A DNA stretch of 7,412 bases from Candidatus Methanoplasma reticulitermitis (lineage in GTDB: Archaea > Thermoplasmatota > Thermoplasmata > Methanomassiliicoccales > Methanomethylophilaceae): NCBI GenBank assembly GCA_031287135.1, contig JAITTK010000035.1, positions 1 to 7,412 on the forward strand. The letters run 5' to 3'. Both the position numbers and the translations under genes were made by a program. The notes beneath the pieces are model-generated. The model was not told the origin of the DNA and did not search any database. It saw only the letters and a list, made by a program, of their open reading frames with translations. Below are positions 1-5,875 of the stretch, piece after piece; positions within the stretch are counted from its first letter, which is position 1, and each line of letters opens with the position of its first letter.

Positions 1-1
1 A

Positions 2-274
2 AGACCGGATACGGCCCTCCATGGTGAGCAGTGCGGTGTCGGATCCATAATGATGATGGAACTGCAGGGCGGGGATTGGAAGCTGATAAGGGATGCTTTG
101 AAGAATATCGGTGCACCGACCACCGCGAAAGAGCTGGGGTTCACCGATGAGGAGATAATAGAGGCTCTTGTAAGGGCCAAAGATATCAGGAAGGAGAGGT
201 TCACGATACTGGGGGACAGAGGACTCACCAGAGAGGCGGCCAGGAAGGTAGCGACTGTTACCGGAGTGATCTGA
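2..274 (+). CDS. egsA: glycerol-1-phosphate dehydrogenase [NAD(P)+], C-terminal part (5' end outside window)
   Basis: The last 90 residues of a reading frame already open at the window start. Enzymes of this family reduce dihydroxyacetone phosphate to sn-glycerol-1-phosphate in the cytoplasm, the step that sets the stereochemistry of archaeal membrane lipids, and they use a bound Zn2+. Seen here: an ALHGEQCGVG stretch (bases 14-43), where the His of HGEQ matches a zinc ligand of the family. It is followed by MMMELQGGDW, IGAPTTAKELGF and ERFTILGDRGLTREAARKVATVTGVI, all typical of the C-terminal helical domain. The frame ends in TGA. An ATG at base 50 lies within this conserved region and is not the start. 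The UPF0179 gene follows after three bases, which suggests cotranscription. The identification rests on recognised family motifs; the N-terminal nucleotide-binding domain cannot be seen. Confidence 0.93.
   Translation, partial: RPDTALHGEQCGVGSIMMMELQGGDWKLIRDALKNIGAPTTAKELGFTDEEIIEALVRAKDIRKERFTILGDRGLTREAARKVATVTGVI
263..269 (+). promoter_or_regulatory. ribosome binding site of the UPF0179 gene
   Basis: GGAGTGA, close to the archaeal anti-Shine-Dalgarno complement GGAGGTGA, lies eight bases before the ATG at 278 and inside the last codons of egsA. It supports this ATG as the start and suggests that translation of the two genes is coupled. Confidence 0.7.
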
Positions 275-277
275 TAT

Positions 278-703
278 ATGGCGGCCATAACACTGGTAAG
301 CGAATCCCAGGCGAAAGAAGGCAACCGTTTCTATTATGTGGGGTCGCAGACCGAATGCGGGGACTGCAGGCTGAAAGGTGTGTGTTTCAACCTTGAACCG
401 GGGGCCTTGTACGAGATAGTGGCGCTGAGGGACCAAATCCACGATTGCGCATTCAATGAAGACAGGGTCCGCGTCGTTGAGATAAAAAAGGTCGCCAGAA
501 GACTGACGGTCAGGAAGAAATCCGCCATCGAAGGGAGCATCATCACATTTCAGGAACCGGAATGCAAAAGGCTGGACTGTGAGAACTACGGGCTTTGCCA
601 CCCCTATGCTCTGGACAACGGGAAGAAATTCTCCGTCGTTGGGATCGAAGGGGACGCGAAGTGCCCGATAGGCCTCGATCTGGTCCTTGTGAAGCTGATG
701 TGA
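278..703 (+). CDS. UPF0179 family protein with eight cysteines (function unknown)
   Basis: A 141-residue protein recognised as the archaeal UPF0179 family, whose function I do not know. There is no signal peptide or membrane segment, so it should be cytoplasmic. It has exactly eight cysteines: C27, C30, C36, C57 and C96, C101, C107, C129. The two sets have nearly the same spacing (x2-x5-x20 and x4-x5-x21). The surrounding sequence also repeats: about residues 4-69 align with 76-140, each with a start like T-x-V, then EG, F, EC, G-V/L-C, a hydrophobic strand and a final Cys before another strand. This suggests an internal duplication in which each half holds a four-cysteine metal site (Fe-S or zinc; inference). 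The start is ATG with a Shine-Dalgarno sequence at 263-269. It sits three bases after egsA and its TGA directly abuts the stop of purC on the other strand. Confidence 0.88.
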   Translation: MAAITLVSESQAKEGNRFYYVGSQTECGDCRLKGVCFNLEPGALYEIVALRDQIHDCAFNEDRVRVVEIKKVARRLTVRKKSAIEGSIITFQEPECKRLDCENYGLCHPYALDNGKKFSVVGIEGDAKCPIGLDLVLVKLM

Positions 704-1606
704 TCAGAACCTCTCGCCCGTTATCCTCTCGAACATATCCACGTAGAGTCGGCTGACCCTGTCTATCACATCTTCCGGCAGAGCGGGTATATCGGGTTCC
801 TTCAATCCCGCATCGCGTGCCTTCATAAGCTTCCCGTGGTAGCCCGTTTCCCTGTAATGCTGTCTGACGAATTCTTTGGAGAGTTCGACGATGTTTCCTT
901 TTTTGTATTCTTCCGAATCCCACCATCTGTCCTCATCCAATGTTCCGAATGTATCGATGACCATGAGCTTTCTGTCTTTGTCATATCCGAATTCTTTCTT
1001 GCCGTCGCAGTGTATCAGATTGCGCTTCGAGACCTCCTCTTCGATGATCCCGTCTATCCTCAGCACCATATCGGTTATCTCTCTGTATTCGTCATCCGTT
1101 AGGCCGGCCATTTCCTTGGCTTCGGCCTCGGTGAGATTCATGTCATGTTCCTCGAGTTTCGTCGTTGCTTCAATGAACGGTCTCGGCAGCTTATCGCCAT
1201 ATTTTACCGCATGGTCTCTTGGAAAACCCAACTGCTCAGGGGTGATTTTTCCCGCCTTTATGCGGTCAAGCAGGGACCCGGCCACATAATGTCTGCATAT
1301 GACCTCGAGCGGTATAAGATAATTGGCGGTATCGCCGTCTATCATGCCGTAGTCCCTTATGATGTCGACTCTCCTGACCCTCATCCTGTCCGGGGCCGGT
1401 TCGTCGATGTAGTGGTTGGGAATCCCGTTCTCGGTCAGAATTTCGAACCAGTATTTCGCGGTTCTGCAGAGGGTCTCGCCCTTATGCGGCACTTTCGAAG
1501 GGATTATCTTGTCGAAAACAGAGATATTGTCGGTGTATGCGAACTCCAATGTGTCGTCGTCGATCTGATAGACCTCTTTGACCTTTCCGGTCATTACATG
1601 TTTCAT
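704..1606 (-). CDS. purC: phosphoribosylaminoimidazole-succinocarboxamide synthase (SAICAR synthetase)
   Basis: A 300-residue cytoplasmic enzyme of purine synthesis that joins CAIR and aspartate using ATP to form SAICAR. Seen: GKVKEVYQ in the N-terminal ATP-binding region, SVFDKIIPSKVPHKG (about residues 29-43), EVICRHYVAGSLLDR, LPRPFIEATTKLEEHD, and the late signature CDGKKEFG. In many bacterial enzymes this late region continues towards D-E-x-x-x-P-D-x-S-R-x-W; here it reads DTFGTLDEDRWW, so the family's second signature is altered although D-x-K-x-EFG is kept. At 300 residues it is longer than the roughly 240-residue bacterial form; much of the extra length is around KAGKITPEQLGFPRDHAVKYGDKL. 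The ATG start begins directly at the conserved N-terminus. No Shine-Dalgarno sequence is visible, but a TATA-like box sits about 25 bases upstream, suggesting a leaderless transcript. It lies 24 bases downstream of pncC. The last base of its stop is adjacent to the stop of the convergent UPF0179 gene. Confidence 0.95.
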   Translation of the reverse strand: MKHVMTGKVKEVYQIDDDTLEFAYTDNISVFDKIIPSKVPHKGETLCRTAKYWFEILTENGIPNHYIDEPAPDRMRVRRVDIIRDYGMIDGDTANYLIPLEVICRHYVAGSLLDRIKAGKITPEQLGFPRDHAVKYGDKLPRPFIEATTKLEEHDMNLTEAEAKEMAGLTDDEYREITDMVLRIDGIIEEEVSKRNLIHCDGKKEFGYDKDRKLMVIDTFGTLDEDRWWDSEEYKKGNIVELSKEFVRQHYRETGYHGKLMKARDAGLKEPDIPALPEDVIDRVSRLYVDMFERITGERF

Positions 1607-1627
1607 GAAGAGGCAATCGGACGGGTC

Positions 1628-1635
1628 ATATTAAA
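1628..1635 (-). promoter_or_regulatory. TATA-like box of purC
   Basis: On the minus strand this reads TTTAATAT, in an AT-rich patch covering the pncC stop codon. Its centre is about 25 bases before the purC ATG, the distance expected when an archaeal transcript starts at or beside the start codon. No ribosome binding site is seen, which agrees with leaderless expression. purC could still also be read through from pncC. Confidence 0.5.
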
Positions 1636-2170
1636 ATTCAATGAAACGGGTCAGGACGTAATCGGCGACCAGTCCGACAGCGGCAAGGACGGCGCTGTTG
1701 CGTACATCATCCCTGCAACCGCTGAAATCGAACTTCTCGGCGAACACATCCACGTTTGAGGAGACTCCGATCCAGACAAGTCCGACAGGTTTAGAAGGCG
1801 TCCCGCCGTTCGGCCCGGCTATGCCGGTTATCGATACCGATATATCGGATTTGAAAAGGGCCCTCGTGCATGATGCCATATTCTTTGCGGTCTCTTCGCT
1901 CACGGCACCCGTCCGGTCAATGGAATCTTTGGGAATCCCAAGGATTTCCGTCTTGGAGCCGTTGCTGTATGTGACGATTCCGCCGAGAAAATATCCGGAC
2001 GATCCCGATACGGATGTTATTGCTGAACCCAGCATCCCTCCCGTACAGGACTCGGCGACAGAGAGTGTGAGGCCCCTCTCAAGAAAAATCTCCGCAAGCT
2101 CTTCTGCGGATGTCGTTTCACTCCCCTCCGGATATCTCCCTGAGTCTCTGCACGCCGTCGATACAATCAA
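1631..2170 (-). CDS. pncC: PncC/CinA C-terminal-domain protein, probable NMN amidohydrolase
   Basis: A 179-residue protein consisting only of the CinA C-terminal (COG1546-type) domain, without the N-terminal molybdopterin-like domain of full CinA. Characterised bacterial members hydrolyse the amide of NMN to give nicotinate mononucleotide and ammonia in pyridine nucleotide recycling. Seen: AESCTGG at residues 39-45, GGIVTYSN at 63-70 with a following Lys (K73), and TGIAGPNGGTPSKPVG at 115-130, all hallmarks of the family. The domain begins near residue 22. The frame has no ATG or GTG before it; the only usual start is TTG at 2170, giving a 53-base overlap with nadM and about 20 poorly conserved leading residues. 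The true start is therefore uncertain (see findings). The neighbour nadM uses the same substrate, which supports the NMN role over a competence or DNA-damage role. It ends in TAA, 24 bases before purC. Confidence 0.87.
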   Translation of the reverse strand: MIVSTACRDSGRYPEGSETTSAEELAEIFLERGLTLSVAESCTGGMLGSAITSVSGSSGYFLGGIVTYSNGSKTEILGIPKDSIDRTGAVSEETAKNMASCTRALFKSDISVSITGIAGPNGGTPSKPVGLVWIGVSSNVDVFAEKFDFSGCRDDVRNSAVLAAVGLVADYVLTRFIEF

Positions 2171-2648
2171 TGACTTCCGCAGCCTTTCCCGGAACGAGAG
2201 AGCGCCATCCGTCGCCTTTCAGCATCTCCTTCCTCACGGCAGTCCCGGAATATAAATCCCTATTGTACAGGGGAGAATTCCTCACCTCATAACCCGCCTC
2301 GCTGAAAAGACGTCTGGTGAGCGGATTGTTGCTGTATACTTTCGAGAACGGGGGGGACAGGGACCTTACCTGCGCAACCCAGAGGGAGTATCGGTTGAGA
2401 TCCTCTATCGGTATGATGCAATAGTTGGTTATTCCCTCGTCTTTCATCGTCTCATCGATCATAAGATACCTCTCGCCCGCCGTGAAGGGGTTATCGCACT
2501 CGTGGGAGTACTGGGCGCTTCCTATGCCTATGGTCAGATTCTCGGACTCGGATGCGCATTTGCGTATAACGTCCATGTGACCATTGTGGAATGGCTGGAA
2601 CCTTCCGATGATCAGCGACCTCTCGCTGAAGCGGTTTGCTGAGACCAT
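2118..2648 (-). CDS. nadM: archaeal nicotinamide-nucleotide adenylyltransferase
   Basis: A 176-residue archaeal-type NMN adenylyltransferase of the nucleotidyltransferase superfamily. It transfers AMP from ATP to NMN to make NAD; archaeal members generally also accept nicotinate mononucleotide. Seen: GRFQPFHNGH at residues 15-24, the GRFxPxHxGH form of the superfamily HxGH ATP-binding signature, then GIGSAQYSHECDNPFTAGERYLMI, and YSGTAVRKEML with GDGWRSLVP near the C-terminus, which corresponds to the ISSTxxR-type phosphate-binding motif. The length matches the family. The start is ATG at 2648, a few residues before the first strand. There is no Shine-Dalgarno sequence, but a TATA-like box is centred about 26 bases upstream, so the message is probably leaderless. 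The 3' end overlaps the probable start of pncC by 53 bases, which suggests coupled expression of two NMN-using enzymes. Confidence 0.95.
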   Translation of the reverse strand: MVSANRFSERSLIIGRFQPFHNGHMDVIRKCASESENLTIGIGSAQYSHECDNPFTAGERYLMIDETMKDEGITNYCIIPIEDLNRYSLWVAQVRSLSPPFSKVYSNNPLTRRLFSEAGYEVRNSPLYNRDLYSGTAVRKEMLKGDGWRSLVPGKAAEVIDCIDGVQRLREISGGE

Positions 2649-2670
2649 GCAACCATATACGCATCAAAAG

Positions 2671-2678
2671 ATAATAAG
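2671..2678 (-). promoter_or_regulatory. TATA-like box of nadM
   Basis: On the minus strand this reads CTTATTAT, centred about 26 bases before the nadM ATG, in the 66-base gap after lonB. The spacing predicts a transcript starting at or next to the start codon. A second AT-rich patch (GTATATGG, about 2652-2659) lies too close to the ATG to serve as its TATA box. Confidence 0.45.
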
Positions 2679-2683
2679 ACTCC

Positions 2684-2714
2684 TTCAAAAAGAGGATAAA
2701 GGGTTCTAAAGGGT
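2684..2714 (-). terminator. possible T-rich transcription terminator after lonB
   Basis: Reading away from the lonB stop on the minus strand, the sequence contains two similar AACCCTTT units and then a CTTTTTG run (five T at 2687-2691). Short T tracts terminate archaeal transcription. No strong hairpin is seen, and the region also overlaps the nadM promoter area, so support is weak. Confidence 0.3.
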
Positions 2715-4751
2715 TTACTGGGGTGCGGGACTCACATCATTCGGTTTGGCCCTCTCCGTGATAGTGGAGATGTCCTCGGCGGCAGGCACGTGTTCTGCCG
2801 GAGGTTCTATCTTCTTCGCCGACGAGACTCCCTTCTCGGCGAGGGGAAGGAGCTTTTTCATGAGGTCTGTTTTCTTCGGGCCGTCAACGAACGCATACTC
2901 GATGACATCGCGGAAGTTCTCCACGGTGTATATCTCCATGTCGCGGTAGTATTTGTTCTGTATCATCACGTCGTTCGCATTCGCCGCGGGTATAAGCGCT
3001 ATTTTTATACCGGATGCGGCGGCTGCTTCCAGTTTCGCGGTAACGGCACCGACGGGGAGAACCTTTCCTCTCACACTGAGGCTCCCGGTCATGGCGAGGT
3101 CCTGCCTCACGGGCGCCCCCTCCATGGCCGACAGTATGACGGTGGCCATCGTTATCGATGCACTGTCCCCCTCAACGCCGTCATACGTCCCTATGTACTG
3201 CAGATGGATGTCGTAGTCGGATATCGATTTGGAGGTGTAATTCTTTATCACCGCCGAGATATTGTCGACCGCTTCCTTCGCTATGTCGCCCAGACGTCCC
3301 GTGGCTATGAGTCTGCCCGCTTTCTTTGCCTGCGGGGGAGCTATCTCCGCGACTATCGGAAGCACTATTCCGGAATATTCCGACATTCCGGAGTCTGCGC
3401 CGAGTGCGGCCAGGCCGTTGATCATGCCCACTTCCGAACCGCTTGTTTCGAACAATGAGTATTTCTTGCTGTTCTCTATATGGCGGTCGGCTATCTGTTG
3501 CTCCAGGCTGCGCGCGGTCCCCTTTGCGGAAAGCACATCATCGATGGTGACGATATCGGCTCCCCTCTCAACGGCCATGTCGCCGGACACACGGACAAGA
3601 CCTCCGAGCTCCCTCATTCTGAGCGTCAGTTCCCCCTTTCTCCCCGCACGGCGCTGGGCCTCTTTTATGATCTCCCCGACGGCATACTTGTCGAAATGGG
3701 GGATCTTCTCGTCTTTTCTGACTTCCTGAGCGACGAACCTGGCTATGCTGTGGCGATTATCATCGGTATCCGGCATGGTGCTGCGCATGTAGATCTCATA
3801 ACCGTACCCCCTTATTCTGGACCTCAGCGCCGGATGCATCCCCTGCATCGCGTCAAGGTTACCGGCGCATACGAGTATGAAGTCGCACGGGACGGGTTCC
3901 GATTTCACCAATGCGCCGGACGATCTCTCGGACTGCCCGGTGATGGACATCTTCTTCTCCTGCATGGCGGTGAGGAGTGCCTGCTGGGATTCCATCCTCA
4001 GCATGTTTATCTCGTCTATGTAGAGGACTCCTTTGTTTGCCTTGTGGATCGCCCCGGATTCCAGCCTGTCGTGGGACGGGGTCTCGAGACCTCCGCTTTG
4101 GAACGGGTCGTGCCTGACATCTCCGAGGAGTGACCCCGCATGCGCCCCCGTAGCATCAATGAAAGGAGGCATGTCATCGGGATCGTGTCCGACCAGCACC
4201 TTGGGCACGATTATCACTTCCTGTCTCTGGCCCGGTGTCCTCGTGAACATCAGTATTATCATTATCCCGAAGAGCGAGATCAGCAGTATGGTCCAGTTAT
4301 TGAACAGGAGCATACCTATCAGTCCCGCCATCATTATGCCGAGACAGGCGTAGATGTAGAGCGAGCTTTTCTGACTCTTCATGTTCGCCGCATGCGCTCT
4401 CTGTTCACCGACGACGGCCTTGCCCTTTCCCGCCGGGAATGTGCGCACTCTCGGCTCATTTACATCCTCTGGATTATGATAGGAGACTATGTCCTCAAGC
4501 TCCTCTTTTGAAAGATGCTCCACCATGGAATTAGCCAGCATCGATTTCCCGGTGCCCGGCTCTCCGATAAGCATGACATGTCTTTTTTGGAAAGCAGCTT
4601 TTTTCATTACTTCTACGGCGTGGTCCTGACCTATTACGCGGTCTGACAGTTTTTCAGGGATCGCGATCTCCTCTGTCGTAAGGAACGTCTGCCGTTCTAT
4701 CCAATCCTCGAGAGGTATAAGTGTCGATTCTTTATTGACAACTGTTTCCAT
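2715..4751 (-). CDS. lonB: archaeal Lon protease (LonB type), membrane-anchored, ATP-dependent
   Basis: A 678-residue archaeal LonB: a hexameric ATP-dependent protease on the inner face of the cytoplasmic membrane that removes misfolded and regulatory proteins. Seen in order: Walker A GEPGTGKS (63-70); two membrane segments (about 131-150 and 152-169) inserted within the AAA+ domain, as is typical of LonB; Walker B GVLYIDE (241-247); a sensor-1-like AGN (296-298); candidate arginine fingers R310/R312; and the C-terminal protease domain with catalytic Ser530 in EGDSAS and Lys573 in VTAKLEAA, the Lon Ser-Lys dyad, 43 residues apart. A Pro/Ala/Lys-rich tail of about 50 residues follows the protease domain. 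I chose the ATG at 4751 rather than the open frame extending to 4883: GAGGGG lies five bases upstream, a TATA box lies further up, and the extra 44 residues look unlike LonB and overlap the neighbouring gene. Confidence 0.96.
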   Translation of the reverse strand: METVVNKESTLIPLEDWIERQTFLTTEEIAIPEKLSDRVIGQDHAVEVMKKAAFQKRHVMLIGEPGTGKSMLANSMVEHLSKEELEDIVSYHNPEDVNEPRVRTFPAGKGKAVVGEQRAHAANMKSQKSSLYIYACLGIMMAGLIGMLLFNNWTILLISLFGIMIILMFTRTPGQRQEVIIVPKVLVGHDPDDMPPFIDATGAHAGSLLGDVRHDPFQSGGLETPSHDRLESGAIHKANKGVLYIDEINMLRMESQQALLTAMQEKKMSITGQSERSSGALVKSEPVPCDFILVCAGNLDAMQGMHPALRSRIRGYGYEIYMRSTMPDTDDNRHSIARFVAQEVRKDEKIPHFDKYAVGEIIKEAQRRAGRKGELTLRMRELGGLVRVSGDMAVERGADIVTIDDVLSAKGTARSLEQQIADRHIENSKKYSLFETSGSEVGMINGLAALGADSGMSEYSGIVLPIVAEIAPPQAKKAGRLIATGRLGDIAKEAVDNISAVIKNYTSKSISDYDIHLQYIGTYDGVEGDSASITMATVILSAMEGAPVRQDLAMTGSLSVRGKVLPVGAVTAKLEAAAASGIKIALIPAANANDVMIQNKYYRDMEIYTVENFRDVIEYAFVDGPKKTDLMKKLLPLAEKGVSSAKKIEPPAEHVPAAEDISTITERAKPNDVSPAPQ

Positions 4752-4756
4752 TCGTT

Positions 4757-4762
4757 CCCCTC
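4757..4762 (-). promoter_or_regulatory. ribosome binding site deciding the lonB start
   Basis: On the minus strand, GAGGGG lies five bases before the ATG at 4751. It favours this start over two upstream in-frame candidates (4772 and 4883). The predicted transcript start is close to this site, so the leader would be only about 12 bases. Confidence 0.5.
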
Positions 4763-4784
4763 TTCCAAGCATTAGTTTGTTCTC

Positions 4785-4792
4785 GTATATAA
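4785..4792 (-). promoter_or_regulatory. TATA box of lonB
   Basis: On the minus strand this reads TTATATAC, a good match to the archaeal TATA element, in the 62-base gap between the transglutaminase-like gene and lonB. A transcript starting about 25 bases downstream (near 4763) would begin just before the GAGGGG site and the lonB ATG. It suggests that lonB has its own promoter. Confidence 0.6.
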
Positions 4793-4813
4793 TGATTCTC
4801 AAGTGACATGATA

Positions 4814-5875
4814 TCAGATCCTCCCTCTTGCGTATATAAGCACTATGGATATCATCGCCACAATGGCGATTGCCAGTACCCACGCGTACTGTTCGTATCC
4901 GCTTCCCCCGGAGTCATAGTTGCTGATGCTTATCGGAGGATTCCTGAAAGGATACGATGTATATCCCTGCCCAAGGTATACGCCCTGCTGGTGTTCGGAG
5001 AAGAAATTCGCTCCGCCCTGCAGGAAGTATGCGTTGTTGCTTCCGTCATTCCAGGTGACGTCGATCGCATACCACGATCCGTTATCCATTTTGACATAGT
5101 TCCATGCGTGATTCTCCATTCTGGGAACAGCTGTTCCCAGAACGATCACGCAGTCGATGTTCTCTTTCTCGCACAGGAGCAGGAAAGCCTTGGAATAGCC
5201 ATCGCAGACGGCATGGTGGTCCGGCGCGGCGAGAGCACCGTATGCATCATGCGAATACAGGCTCTCCCCTTCCTTGCCGGCATTCGGGTCATAGGTGACC
5301 AGATCCACAATATAGTTGTTTATATCCATGATCTTGTCGCGTGTGCCGGTGCTTTTTGTGGAAAAACCGTCTATGGCCTTCCTGAGGTCGTCGATCATCT
5401 TCCGGACCGTGCCCTCGTGACCGGTCTCAGGGTCCGGAGGATATTTGTCTAGACTGACGGACAGGGTCACGGATGAGATGGTGTATGTAAAGCTCTCCCA
5501 GTCGGGTTCGTGTTTGATATATGTCACGGCAGACGCTCCCCATCCCCAGTATGCCAGAGGCGAGCTCAGCCTCAGGGCCTTGAACACATCGTTCACCATG
5601 GAATCCGCGAGGTTCACAACAAGTTCGCTCGCGACCCCTTTCTCTTCCGAACTTGCCGTGAGAGCCACCGGAAGATCTATTGTGAGGGACAAGGTGTCCA
5701 CCCCGGCGGATTCCACGGCGTCGTAAATGGCCTTACCGTTGATATCCAGCTGGTCATAGTATGACGGGAATTCCCCGTCTCCGTCCGATCCCGGCGACGC
5801 CACGGCCATTACGGCCGGAACAGTAAGCATTATGACAACAGCCAAGGCGGTCAGTAGATTAGTGGGCCTGTTCAT
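4814..5875 (-). CDS. secreted, membrane-anchored transglutaminase-like protein
   Basis: A 353-residue protein with a transglutaminase/cysteine-protease fold. Seen: an N-terminal hydrophobic signal (about residues 6-25, with a plausible cleavage near AVA-SP at 24-28); an extracytoplasmic region; the core motifs AVCDGYSKAF with Cys224, ENHAWNYV with His256, and WYAIDVTW with Asp272, together a complete Cys-His-Asp triad; and a C-terminal membrane helix (about 330-348) ending in the positive tail YARGRI. The active domain should face outside, tethered at its C-terminus. The substrate is unknown; related archaeal and bacterial domains include peptidases and cross-linking enzymes. The 140 or so residues between the signal and the core are not recognised. 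The ATG start begins directly at the signal peptide. The gene is divergent from the Hel308-like gene and upstream of lonB on the same strand. A perfect 24-bp palindrome lies in the codons just before His256. Confidence 0.88.
   Translation of the reverse strand: MNRPTNLLTALAVVIMLTVPAVMAVASPGSDGDGEFPSYYDQLDINGKAIYDAVESAGVDTLSLTIDLPVALTASSEEKGVASELVVNLADSMVNDVFKALRLSSPLAYWGWGASAVTYIKHEPDWESFTYTISSVTLSVSLDKYPPDPETGHEGTVRKMIDDLRKAIDGFSTKSTGTRDKIMDINNYIVDLVTYDPNAGKEGESLYSHDAYGALAAPDHHAVCDGYSKAFLLLCEKENIDCVIVLGTAVPRMENHAWNYVKMDNGSWYAIDVTWNDGSNNAYFLQGGANFFSEHQQGVYLGQGYTSYPFRNPPISISNYDSGGSGYEQYAWVLAIAIVAMISIVLIYARGRI
5119..5142. repeat. perfect 24-bp palindrome inside the transglutaminase-like gene
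   Basis: The arm TTCTGGGAACAG (5119-5130) is followed immediately by its exact reverse complement CTGTTCCCAGAA (5131-5142). Pairing stops at the next base on each side (A at 5118, C at 5143). It spans codons for residues 245-253 of the transglutaminase-like protein, just before catalytic His256. There is no loop, so it could be a symmetric protein-binding site or a cruciform, or it may be accidental. Confidence 0.9.

Noticed and set aside
1145..1759. Open frame of 204 codons on the + strand
   Set aside because: It is antisense to purC and pncC, which are identified by clear motifs; the encoded sequence has no recognisable domain.
3366..3394. Repeated ATTCCG units including the 10-base palindrome ATTCCGGAAT
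   Set aside because: Short, and explained by the lonB codons for a Ser-Gly/Ser-Glu-rich stretch; not beyond chance.
2790..4133. Two long + strand open frames (222 and 217 codons) opposite lonB
   Set aside because: They mirror the codon pattern of lonB, whose Walker and Ser-Lys motifs are intact; no family features are seen.
4752..4883. A 44-residue N-terminal extension of LonB to the ATG at 4883
   Set aside because: It overlaps the 3' end of the transglutaminase-like gene, contains the lonB TATA box and ribosome binding site, and does not resemble LonB sequence.
4808..5452. Open frame of 214 codons on the + strand
   Set aside because: It is a shadow of the transglutaminase-like gene, which has a signal peptide, complete triad and anchor.
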